The notes beneath the pieces are model-generated. The model did not search any database. It worked only from the letters and a program-made list of their open reading frames with translations, and was not told where the DNA came from. The translations under genes and the position numbers were made by a program. 64,000 nt of DNA from Opitutus sp. (GTDB lineage Bacteria > Verrucomicrobiota > Verrucomicrobiia > Opitutales > Opitutaceae): NCBI GenBank assembly GCA_024998815.1, contig JACEUQ010000003.1, forward strand, positions 571,900-635,899, in the 5' to 3' direction. Shown in pieces: positions 44,134 through 51,273 of the stretch. Position 1 is the stretch's first letter. Each line of letters begins with the position of its first letter.

Positions 44134-44994
44134 TCAGAGGCCGAGCGTGAGTTGCAAATCACCGCCGGCGTCGGTGGGGGCGGGGGTGTTGGTCGTGCCG
44201 GAGGCCCTTGCGCTGCCGTTAAAGGCGCCGTCGCTGTCGCCGTCCGTGGCGGTGGCGGGCGCGGGATCGAGGCAGGCCGGGTCGTCGTTGCGGGTTTGGT
44301 TAACGCGTGCGCTCACGGCGGTGGCGCTCAGCGCATCGGGTGGGAGCGGGCGCAGAAGCGGGGCAAGGATGTCGGCCGAGGTGATCTGTGGATCGAGCCA
44401 GGCCGACCACGCCGCCGCATCGACGAGCATCGCGGGCATGCGGTGGTGGATGGGTTGCATGAGGGTGTTGGCGGCGGTGGTGATGAGGGCGCAGGACTCA
44501 ACGAGTTGACCGTCGGGAGCGCGGTAAGTTTCCCACAGACCGGCGAAAGCGAACGATTGGTCGTTGTGCAGTCGAAACAGCCACGGGCGGCGCGTGCGGC
44601 CGGTTGACTGCCACTCGTAGAATCCGCTGGCGGGGATAATGCAGCGGCGCGACTGGAAGGCGCGCCGGAAGGAGGGTTTTTCCGCGAGGGATTCGGCGCG
44701 GGCGTTGGTGACGGGGCGGGTGTCGGCGCCCGCCCAGGCCGGCAAGAGCCCCCAGTGAAGCCAGGCGATTTCGCGGGCCGGTTCAGGGGCGGGTTCGGGT
44801 GCGGGCCGGGCCAAAGTATAACCCAATGGGTTAGACTTTTCCGTGCGGGCGCGCACGGCGAGGACGGGGCCGCCGGGGGGGATGTTGTAGCGCGAGGGCG
44901 GCGGCACGCGGCCGGTGTGTGCCTCCAGGCGCACGCCGAGCTGGGCGAGCAGGGATTTGGCGTGGGCTTGGGTGAGGACGTAGCGGCCGCACAT
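44134..44994 (-). CDS. SOS response-associated peptidase (SRAP/YedK, HMCES-like)
   Basis: 286 residues beginning MCGRY, so the catalytic Cys2 is exposed after Met removal. Other conserved parts: PPSRYNIPPGGPVLAV, LHWGLLPAWAG, TNARAESLAEKPSFRRAF, CIIPASGFYEWQ, and HHRMPAMLV (His). The family forms a covalent link with abasic sites in single-stranded DNA to protect it. The C-terminal 45 residues are a low-complexity tail. A run of nine G (C on the coding strand, 45000-45008) lies six bases before the start, where a ribosome site would be. Confidence 0.93.
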   Translation of the reverse strand: MCGRYVLTQAHAKSLLAQLGVRLEAHTGRVPPPSRYNIPPGGPVLAVRARTEKSNPLGYTLARPAPEPAPEPAREIAWLHWGLLPAWAGADTRPVTNARAESLAEKPSFRRAFQSRRCIIPASGFYEWQSTGRTRRPWLFRLHNDQSFAFAGLWETYRAPDGQLVESCALITTAANTLMQPIHHRMPAMLVDAAAWSAWLDPQITSADILAPLLRPLPPDALSATAVSARVNQTRNDDPACLDPAPATATDGDSDGAFNGSARASGTTNTPAPTDAGGDLQLTLGL

Positions 44995-45035
44995 AGGCAG
45001 GGGGGGGGCAGCGGTGGCGAACCAGATGAGGGAAA

Positions 45036-45098
45036 TTGGCCAGGGACGGCCAATGCTACACGGGATCGGAAATGTAGGGTTGGCCGTCCCGGCCAAGG
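45036..45098. repeat. Palindromic intergenic repeat (GGACGGCCAA...TTGGCCGTCC)
   Basis: ATTGGCCAGGGACGGCCAATG (from about 45036) pairs with TTGGCCGTCCCGGCCAA (to about 45096) around a GCTACA...TGTAG inner stem. It fills the gap between the SRAP and HAD genes and belongs to none of the other repeat families listed here. Confidence 0.75.
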
Positions 45099-45124
45099 AT
45101 TGGTCGGTGCAGGCGAAAGGGCGC

Positions 45125-45838
45125 TTAGCCGCCCATGCCCAACTGGGCCAGCAGGGAGGGCAGCTCGCGAATGGTTTTTACCGTGAAAAAACGCCCGTCG
45201 TTAACCGGCGGCGGTTCGGCGCGTTCATGCTCCCAGGTCAGGTGATAAGGGATGTGCACGCCGGTGCCGCCAAGGGAGAGCACGGGCAGGATGTCGGACT
45301 TGAGCGAGTTGCCCACCATCACAAAGCCGGACGCCGAGATCGCGTGGCGGCGCAGGATCGAGGCGTAGGCGTCCGCGTTTTTGTCGGACACAATTTCGGT
45401 GTGGCCAAAAAACTCGGCGAGGCCGGATTTGGCGATTTTACGCTCCTGATCGCGTAGGTCGCCCTTGGTGATGACCAGCAGGCGGTGGGTGGAGGCGAGC
45501 GCGGCGAGGGTGTCGGCCACGCCGGGCAGCAGCACCACGGGGTGGGCGAGCATGTCGCGGCCCAGGGCGATGAGCTGGCTGATTTCGTTGGTGGAGATGT
45601 TGCCGTCGCTGAGCTCGATGGCGGTTTCGAGCGCCGATAGGGTAAAGCCCTTCACGCCGTAGCCGTAGAGATCGAGGTTGCGCATCTCGGTGGCGAAGAG
45701 CGTGCGCTCCACCGTGGCGGCGTCGTGGTATTGGGCGAGCATGTGGCGGTAGCGCGCGTGCACGTCCTCGAAAATGGTTTCGTTGTGCCAAAGGGTGTCG
45801 TCGGCGTCGAAGGCGATCACGGGAGCATGGGTAGGCAT
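45125..45838 (-). CDS. HAD-superfamily hydrolase
   Basis: 237 residues from ATG 45838. HAD motif I is FDADDTLWHNE (nucleophile Asp and general acid Asp), motif II LLVITKGD, motif III Lys in ERKIAKSGL, and motif IV VMVGNSLKSDILP. The helical cap between motifs I and II points to a phosphoglycolate-phosphatase/dehalogenase-like member. The substrate is not evident. A run of fifteen G (45907-45921) lies about 70 bases upstream of the start. Confidence 0.88.
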   Translation of the reverse strand: MPTHAPVIAFDADDTLWHNETIFEDVHARYRHMLAQYHDAATVERTLFATEMRNLDLYGYGVKGFTLSALETAIELSDGNISTNEISQLIALGRDMLAHPVVLLPGVADTLAALASTHRLLVITKGDLRDQERKIAKSGLAEFFGHTEIVSDKNADAYASILRRHAISASGFVMVGNSLKSDILPVLSLGGTGVHIPYHLTWEHERAEPPPVNDGRFFTVKTIRELPSLLAQLGMGG

Positions 45839-45956
45839 GGCGGGTGGATGGGGTTTGTGCGTCCAAGGTGCGAGGGGAGGGCGGGGGCCGCAAGAGCGGC
45901 GACGCAGGGGGGGGGGGGGGGCGGGCACCGTATGGGGGCGTGTTCTTGGGGGCGTC

Positions 45957-46456
45957 CTTGCGCTCACGCTCAAGGTCACGAACCGGACCCAGATCCGCGA
46001 GGAGGGCTATTGCCCTATCTTGAGCCCCGTGGCCTTGAGCGTGCGCTCAAGGTGTTTCCGGCCTCCCGCAGAATCCTTGCGCTCACGCTCAAGGCCACGA
46101 ACCGGACCCAGATCCGCGAGGAGGGTTATTGCCTTATCTTGAACCCCGTGGCCTTGAGCGTGCGCTCAAGGTGTTTCCGGCCTCCCGCAGAATCCTTGCG
46201 CTCACGCTCAAGGCCACGAACCGGACCCAGATCCGCGAGGTGGGCTATTGCCCTATCTTGAGCCCCGTGGCCTTGAGCGTGCGCTCAAGGTGTTTCCGGC
46301 CTCCCGCAGAATCCTTGCGCTCACGCTCAAGGCCACGAACCGGACCCAGATCCGCGCGGAGGGTTATTGCCTTATCTTGAGCCCCGTGGCCTTGAGCGTG
46401 CGCTCAAGGTGTTTCCGGCCTCCCGCAGAATCCTTGCGCTCACGCTCAAGGCCACA
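45957..46456. repeat. 119-bp tandem repeat, four full units plus a partial unit
   Basis: Units begin with CGCTCACGCTCAAGG at 45961, 46080, 46199 and 46318, with a partial fifth at 46437, an exact 119-base period. Each unit contains the CTCACGCTCAAGGCCAC word and, about 60 bases later, its inverted form GTGGCCTTGAGCGTGCGCTCAAGG, so each can fold back. Units differ at a few positions (for example CGAGGAGGG, CGAGGTGGG, CGCGGAGGG). 119 is not a multiple of three, so it is not a protein repeat. Confidence 0.93.
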
Positions 46457-46542
46457 CTCGCCCCACCTCCCAGCCCTCCTTCTGCGCAGGTTGGGTATTT
46501 ACGCGGCGGCACCGCATGCTCAACTTGCCCACTTTCGTCCCT

Positions 46543-47463
46543 ATGAAGTCACTGCGCCTTTTTGCCCTCGTCGTGTTGAGCGTTTCCTCCGCCTGGTTGG
46601 CTTCGATGGCCGCAGTGGGCGCGCCTGCGGTGGCGGCACCGTCGACGCCCGTGGAGCCTCACAGCGAGGAGTCGCCCGTGCCGGCGGCGGCTACGGCAGC
46701 GCTCAAATCCCTCGTCGAGCGTCAGCGCGACCTGCTCGCCGAGGTGGCAAAAAAAACCACCCACGCCGAGGTCGAGGACCTGCGCGCTCAGTTTCAGGAG
46801 CTCATGTTCAACTACGATGACTACCTTAAAAAATACCCCGGGGTGGCCGCCGGCTACGTGAGTTACGCGATGCTCCTCAGTCAGCCGGTGGTTGATCAGC
46901 GCAAGCTGGCGGCGGCGATGCTGCTCAAGGCCAACGCCATCGATCCCAACCTTCCTCTGGTTAAAAACCAGCTGGGTAACTACTTGGCCGAGGATGGCCG
47001 GCCGCTTGATGCGCTCAACTACTACCTCGCCGCAGTCCAGCTGGCGCCGAATGAGCCGCTCTACCACTACCAGATCGGCGTGCTGCTGACCGAGGGTCGC
47101 GAGGAATTTTTGAAAAGCGGGGCGTGGACGCGCGCGACCCTCGACCAGGGCATGCAGGACGCCTTTGAGCAGGCCACCGCGCTCGCCCCGGGCAACGTCG
47201 CCTACGCCTACCGCTACGGGGAGTCGTTCTACGATTTGGAGCGCTCCGAGTGGTCGGCGGCGCTGGTATTTTGGCGGGCGCTGGAGTCGAAAGTCGCCAA
47301 CCCCGTAGAAAAGGAAACCATCCGCCTGCACCAGGCCAACGTGCTGCTCAACCAGCAAAAATTCGCCGAGGTGCTCGCCGTGCTCGAAACGGTCAAGGAG
47401 CCCGTTCTGCAGGCGCAGAAGCAAAAGCTGGTTGCGCAGCTCCCCGTGAACTCGGCAAAGTGA
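46543..47463 (+). CDS. Exported tetratricopeptide-repeat protein
   Basis: 306 residues from ATG 46543. The signal peptide runs to about residue 31 (VGAPAVAA). Three or more TPR-like helix pairs are visible from residue 75 onward: AAAMLLKANAIDPNLPLVKNQLG, DALNYYLAAVQLAPNEPLYHYQIG, and AFEQATALAPGNVAYAYRYGE. Probably periplasmic, acting as a protein-binding scaffold. The following protease gene starts five bases after its stop, so the two are probably co-transcribed. Confidence 0.83.
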   Translation: MKSLRLFALVVLSVSSAWLASMAAVGAPAVAAPSTPVEPHSEESPVPAAATAALKSLVERQRDLLAEVAKKTTHAEVEDLRAQFQELMFNYDDYLKKYPGVAAGYVSYAMLLSQPVVDQRKLAAAMLLKANAIDPNLPLVKNQLGNYLAEDGRPLDALNYYLAAVQLAPNEPLYHYQIGVLLTEGREEFLKSGAWTRATLDQGMQDAFEQATALAPGNVAYAYRYGESFYDLERSEWSAALVFWRALESKVANPVEKETIRLHQANVLLNQQKFAEVLAVLETVKEPVLQAQKQKLVAQLPVNSAK

Positions 47464-47468
47464 GCGCA

Positions 47469-48122
47469 ATGGACACCAGTATCGGCTTTCCGGAGGTGCG
47501 CGAGGCGCTCATCCATCTCATCATCATCGTTTCAAGTCTTGCGCTACATGAATGGGGCCACGCCTTTATGGCAGACCGTTTGGGTGATCCAACGCCGCGT
47601 TCACAGGGACGCGTGACGCTTAACCCAGTGCCGCACATTGATCTTTTAGGGACAATTATCATCCCGTTTCTGGGGGCGATCGGTTTTTTTGGTGGCTTTG
47701 GCGTGATCGGTTGGGCTAAGCCGGTTTGTATAAACCCTTCTTACTTTAAGAGGCGAACTTACGATAGCGCTTTGGTTACTCTTGCGGGACCAGGCATGAA
47801 TTTAGCAATCGCGCTGGTGGCAACATTCATGGCTGCGTTGAGCCACCGTTTCGCCCCCGCATTTCAGCCTCTTTTGGCCATAGTGGTTTCAGTGAACATT
47901 GGCCTACTGGTTTTTAACCTTCTCCCCATTCCACCGCTGGATGGGTCGAAATTTTTGATGTATTGGTTTGGAATGAAAGAGGAAACTTACATGCGCTTTG
48001 CCTCATGGGGAACACTCATACTGCTGCTAGCGATTAATCTCTCTCCAAGCCGTATGGTTATAGGCCAGATTTATGGCCTGGCGTATATTCCATTCGCTTT
48101 GCTTTACCGGGCATTGACTTAA
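47469..48122 (+). CDS. Site-2 protease family membrane metalloprotease (M50)
   Basis: 217 residues. Zinc motif HEWGH in SLALHEWGHAFMADRLGDPTP near residues 26-46; the third ligand Asp is in LLVFNLLPIPPLDGSK. Five or six membrane helices. It belongs to the compact M50 group without a PDZ domain. From about 47500 to 48120 the base composition is visibly more AT-rich, with A/T-ending codons, than both neighbours, suggesting acquisition from a lower-GC source. Confidence 0.9.
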   Translation: MDTSIGFPEVREALIHLIIIVSSLALHEWGHAFMADRLGDPTPRSQGRVTLNPVPHIDLLGTIIIPFLGAIGFFGGFGVIGWAKPVCINPSYFKRRTYDSALVTLAGPGMNLAIALVATFMAALSHRFAPAFQPLLAIVVSVNIGLLVFNLLPIPPLDGSKFLMYWFGMKEETYMRFASWGTLILLLAINLSPSRMVIGQIYGLAYIPFALLYRALT

Positions 48123-48169
48123 GTAATATATGCCACGGTTGACCAACAAACCCGGAGTTAATTTCGATT

Positions 48170-48322
48170 ATGTCGGAACACACCTACCTCGCCATGGGTC
48201 GGTGGGGCGGATTGATCCTCCTGATCGCCTTCCAGGTGCCGGCCGTGCAGTCGTTTTTCGGCATTCTGCGGGCGATTGTGGCGGTGCCGTTCGTTTTGCT
48301 GTTCAACCTATGCGCCGGCTGA
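48170..48322 (+). CDS. Small membrane protein
   Basis: 50 residues (MSEHTYLAMGRWGG... to LLFNLCAG) with two hydrophobic stretches, about 13-27 and 31-48. A GGAG lies about 14 bases before the ATG. It is preferred to the overlapping 68-residue frame at 48130, which has Arg-rich shadow composition. No family recognised. It lies between the protease and prmB on the same strand. Confidence 0.5.
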   Translation: MSEHTYLAMGRWGGLILLIAFQVPAVQSFFGILRAIVAVPFVLLFNLCAG

Positions 48323-48360
48323 TTGCGTGCCGGTAAATTATCTCAAGGACCACACCCATC

Positions 48361-49317
48361 GTGCCTGTCGCCACCACCAAAATTCCTTCGATAAAACGCG
48401 CCGCCGCTCCCAAGGCCGGTAAAAAAGCGCCTACTCCGGTCACCCTGAGTGATTGGCTCAAACACGCCATCGCACGCTACAAGGAAACCGGTGCCACCCT
48501 CGGCCAGGTCGCCACCAACGCGCATGACGAGGCGCTCTACCTGTTGTTGCGCACCCTCGGTATGCCCCTGGACAGCAAGCCCGCCGTGCTCAAACACAAG
48601 CTCACCCCGGCCGAGGTCGGCGCCGTCGAGGCCATGCTTGAACGCCGCCTGGACCAACGTGTTCCCGCAGCCTACATCACCCGTGAAGCGTTTTTGGGCG
48701 AGTATCGGTTTTACGTCGATGAGCGCGTGCTGATCCCGCGCAGCTATTTCCTGGAAATCATTCCGCAGCAACTCGATGCCTGGCTTCCCGCGCCCGACAA
48801 GGTGCAGCGCGTAGTCGATGTGTGCACCGGCTCCAGCTGCCTGGCCATCCTGCTGGCCCATCACTTCCCCAAGGCCAAAGTCGATGCCGTCGACCTGTCG
48901 CCCGGCGCGCTTGAAGTCGCCAAGGTAAACGTAAAAACCCACGAGCTGGTCAAGCGGGTGACGCTTCATCAAAGCGACGTTTTTGACGCCGTGCCGAAGG
49001 TGAAATACGACGTGATTTTGAGCAACCCGCCGTATGAACCCACCGCCCATTGCGACGGGTTGCCGGAGGAGTTTCACCACGAACCGCGCATGGCGCTCGA
49101 TGGCGGCCGCGACGGCTTGGACATCATTCGCAAGCTCCTGCGCCAGTCCCGCGACCGCCTGCAACCCCATGGTGTGGTGCTCATTGAGGTCGGCGGCCTG
49201 CAGGACGCGATGGACCGCGAGTTCCCCGAGCTGGACCTTTATTGGATGCACACCGCCGACGGCAGTAATTGCGTGTGCCTGATCCAAGCCAGCCGCCTGC
49301 GTGCGTGGAAGGGCTGA
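48361..49317 (+). CDS. prmB: Ribosomal protein uL3 N5-glutamine methyltransferase
   Basis: 318 residues from GTG 48361. SAM-dependent methyltransferase with VVDVCTGSSCLAILLA (motif I), VDAVDLSPGALEVAKVN, and the catalytic ILSNPPYEP (NPPY) used to modify glutamine. The N-terminal helical domain (DEALYLLLRTLGMPLD, EAFLGEYRFYVDERVLIPRSYFLEII) is typical of PrmB rather than PrmC. Length is close to normal, with an additional basic N-terminal tail of about 25 residues. Confidence 0.9.
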   Translation: MPVATTKIPSIKRAAAPKAGKKAPTPVTLSDWLKHAIARYKETGATLGQVATNAHDEALYLLLRTLGMPLDSKPAVLKHKLTPAEVGAVEAMLERRLDQRVPAAYITREAFLGEYRFYVDERVLIPRSYFLEIIPQQLDAWLPAPDKVQRVVDVCTGSSCLAILLAHHFPKAKVDAVDLSPGALEVAKVNVKTHELVKRVTLHQSDVFDAVPKVKYDVILSNPPYEPTAHCDGLPEEFHHEPRMALDGGRDGLDIIRKLLRQSRDRLQPHGVVLIEVGGLQDAMDREFPELDLYWMHTADGSNCVCLIQASRLRAWKG

Positions 49318-49405
49318 GCGCAGTCGCGCTTACGGCCCCTTTAGTTTCACCATCGATTAGGGGCACCTGAACGCAGCGGGCACGATTCCTGCCTCTAAAC
49401 TGACC

Positions 49406-50212
49406 ATGGAAACCACCGCCGAGGCCGTAGCCGTCCCCGTTTTGGATGCCGGACGCGAGCCGTGGGTCGGGCTGCGACGCTTCACCCCGGCGCGCATTGC
49501 GCTCGGGCGCACGGGCGGAAGCCAGCGCATGACCACAGTTCTGGGCTTTCGCCTTTCGCACGCCCGGGCACGTGACGCGGTGATGGCGCCCTTTGATATC
49601 GACGGGGTTTGCGCACGGCTGGCGGACGCCGGTTTCGCCGCCCAGCGCATCGCCACCGGCGTTGGGGATAAAAAAACTTATCTCGTGCGTCCCGATCTGG
49701 GCCGTCGTCTGGATGTTACGGCGCGCGCGCAGCTCACGTCCCTCGCCTCCGACTGGGGGCCACGCGACCTGGTGATCGTCATTTCAGACGGGCTGGCCGC
49801 ACAGGCAGCTGAACGCCACGCCGTCGAAACGGTTACTCTTCTCGCCGGGTTGCTGACGGCGGCTGGCTGGACGCTTTACCCGATCCTGCTCGCGCCGTTC
49901 GGCCGCGTGAAACTCCAGGACGAGATCGGCGAACTGCTGGGCGCACGGCATTCGCTGATCTTGCTGGGCGAGCGTCCCGGACTGGGCATGCCCGATAGTT
50001 TGGGCGCTTACCTTACGCACCGGCCGTGCGCCGCCTGCACCGACGCGGACCGCAACTGCGTTTCCAACATCCGCCCCGAAGGCCTGCCGCCTGCCGAAGC
50101 CGCGCGCAAAATCGCCCACCTGCTCATCGAATCCGCCCGGCTCGGACTGAGCGGCGTCGCGCTCAAGGACACGCAGGTGCCCGCCACGCTCAGTCAGCAT
50201 CCAGCGATTTAA
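49406..50212 (+). CDS. eutC: Ethanolamine ammonia-lyase light chain
   Basis: 268 residues. Small subunit of the adenosylcobalamin-dependent lyase that converts ethanolamine to acetaldehyde and ammonia. Seen: TPARIALGRTGGSQRMTTVLGFRLSHARARDAV, KKTYLVRPDLGRRLD, VIVISDGLAAQAAERHAV, LLGERPGLGMPDSLGAYLTHRP, and DADRNCVSNIRPEGLPPAEAA. Normally eutB precedes eutC; here eutC comes first and eutB follows about 1 kb later. Confidence 0.95.
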   Translation: METTAEAVAVPVLDAGREPWVGLRRFTPARIALGRTGGSQRMTTVLGFRLSHARARDAVMAPFDIDGVCARLADAGFAAQRIATGVGDKKTYLVRPDLGRRLDVTARAQLTSLASDWGPRDLVIVISDGLAAQAAERHAVETVTLLAGLLTAAGWTLYPILLAPFGRVKLQDEIGELLGARHSLILLGERPGLGMPDSLGAYLTHRPCAACTDADRNCVSNIRPEGLPPAEAARKIAHLLIESARLGLSGVALKDTQVPATLSQHPAI

Positions 50213-50254
50213 CGACCGCGCGCACGATCGGGACAAACACCTCCGCCGCCGGGC

Positions 50255-50487
50255 GCGAGTGCACCCCGCCCGACTATATCGACGCTTGGCTCACCGGTTA
50301 CACCCAGCACCGGCGCCTGTCCGCCCGCGAACTCGCCGCGATTCCCACCTTCATCATGCTGCGCCGCCTGTTGCTCGTTGCCTGGATCGGCTCGCACGCC
50401 GACACCGCCCAGGCCCAGGCGATGGGCCCGCAATTCACCGACGACACCTGCGAGCTGGCCGAAGCCTACCTCAACAAATTCGACTGA
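50255..50487 (+). pseudogene. Remnant of an APH-type phosphotransferase (C-terminal fragment)
   Basis: The frame reads DYIDAWLTGYTQHRRLSARELAAIPTFIMLRRLLLVAWIGSHADTAQA...FTDDTCELAEAYLNKF, which looks like the C-terminal end of aminoglycoside-phosphotransferase/SrkA-like kinases. No plausible start or catalytic part precedes it; the upstream sequence is eutC in another frame. It is therefore read as a fragment left by a deletion. The exact left boundary is uncertain. Confidence 0.65.
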
Positions 50488-50490
50488 GCG

Positions 50491-50560
50491 ATGAACCACG
50501 AACTGCACGAATGGGGCCGATCTCTCCAGCTTTCGAGTGTTTCGTGGTTAACTGGATTGG
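50491..50560. repeat. Palindromic repeat (AACCACGAA...TTCGTGGTT), left of the toxin-antitoxin pair
   Basis: GATGAACCACGAACTGCACGAA (from about 50491) pairs imperfectly with TTCGAGTGTTTCGTGGTTAA (to about 50552). A related palindrome (CCCACGAAA...TTTCGTGGG) lies on the other side of the toxin-antitoxin genes at about 51181-51250. Confidence 0.65.
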
Positions 50561-50624
50561 CGAAATCCTGCACCAGCCGAAAACCATTTCTGGACAGGAA
50601 ACCTGTTCGTATTAGCCTGTCTCC

Positions 50625-50897
50625 ATGACAACACTTTCTTACACCGAAGCCCGCGACAAACTGGCCAGCGTTTGGGACGAAACCGTCTCCACCCGCGAGC
50701 CCGTGGTGCTTGAGCGCCGCGGACACGAGTCCGTCGTCCTCGTGCCGCTCGACGAGTGGCAAGGGGTCGTCGAAACCGCGCATCTTCTTCGTTCACCCGC
50801 CAATGCCCGTCGCCTTCTCTCCGCGCTCAAGCGCCTCGAAAAAGGCCAAGGCATCACCCTCACACCCGCTCAACTTGCCGCCCGCGTAAAAGCATGA
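50625..50897 (+). CDS. Antitoxin, Phd/YefM family
   Basis: 90 residues. The N-terminus MTTLSYTEARDKLASVWDETVSTREPVVLERRGHESVVLVPLDEW is the Phd/YefM DNA-binding fold; the remainder is the toxin-wrapping helix. Its stop overlaps the toxin start (ATGA, 50894-50897). It represses its own promoter with the toxin in known pairs. It lies between eutC and eutB. Confidence 0.92.
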   Translation: MTTLSYTEARDKLASVWDETVSTREPVVLERRGHESVVLVPLDEWQGVVETAHLLRSPANARRLLSALKRLEKGQGITLTPAQLAARVKA

Positions 50898-51163
50898 CCG
50901 AGCCGACGCGCAGCCTTGTTTTCGACCGCGACTTCCTCGCCGATCTTACCTGGTGGGTTCAAACCGACCGAAAAACCGCCTTAAGAATTCTCGAACTCAT
51001 CGAAGCCATTCGCCGCGATCCGCACAGCGGCATTGGCAAACCCGAACCCCTCCGCCACCTCGGTTCGGGCGTGTGGTCCCGCCGCATCACCCAAGAGCAT
51101 CGCCTCGTCTATATGGTCCGCGAAGACCGCATCCTCTTCGCCCAAGCCCGCTACCATTACTAA
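50894..51163 (+). CDS. yoeB: Toxin, YoeB family mRNA interferase
   Basis: 89 residues. YoeB/RelE fold: FDRDFLADLTWWVQTDRKTALRILELIEAIRRDPHSGIGKPEPLRHLGSGVWSRRITQEHRLVYMVRED..., ending LFAQARYHY. The ribosome-dependent RNase residues (Glu in GKPEPL, Arg in SRRI and HRLVY, terminal His-Tyr) are conserved. Translationally coupled to the antitoxin. Confidence 0.93.
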   Translation: MTEPTRSLVFDRDFLADLTWWVQTDRKTALRILELIEAIRRDPHSGIGKPEPLRHLGSGVWSRRITQEHRLVYMVREDRILFAQARYHY

Positions 51164-51180
51164 ACCGCCACGGAGTTTTT

Positions 51181-51250
51181 AGCCCACGAAATGACGCGAA
51201 ACATAAACCCATCCTTCCCGGTTTCGGGTGTTTTCGTGTGTTTCGTGGGC
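51181..51250. repeat. Palindromic repeat (CCCACGAAA...TTTCGTGGG), right of the toxin-antitoxin pair
   Basis: AGCCCACGAAATGACGCGAAAC (from 51181) pairs with GTGTTTTCGTGTGTTTCGTGGGCAA (about 51229-51252) around a short loop. It separates the toxin gene from eutB and is related to the palindrome at 50491. Confidence 0.7.
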
Positions 51251-51273
51251 AACCGGATCGAAAGGTTTTTTCC

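Noticed and set aside
45957-46456. CRISPR array
   Set aside because: The period is 119 bases with the whole unit repeated; there are no short identical repeats separated by unique spacers and no cas genes nearby.
45725-46820. Series of overlapping frames encoding LERALKVFPASRR-like peptides
   Set aside because: They are produced by the 119-bp DNA tandem repeat read in shifting frames; the same peptide appears because each unit moves the frame, and there is no start context or family.
48130-48336. 68-residue frame after the protease gene
   Set aside because: Pro/Arg/Gly-rich shadow; the overlapping frame at 48170 encodes a more protein-like hydrophobic sequence.
49784-50236. Leftward frame opposite eutC
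   Set aside because: Antisense shadow of a well-matched eutC; no start signal or family.
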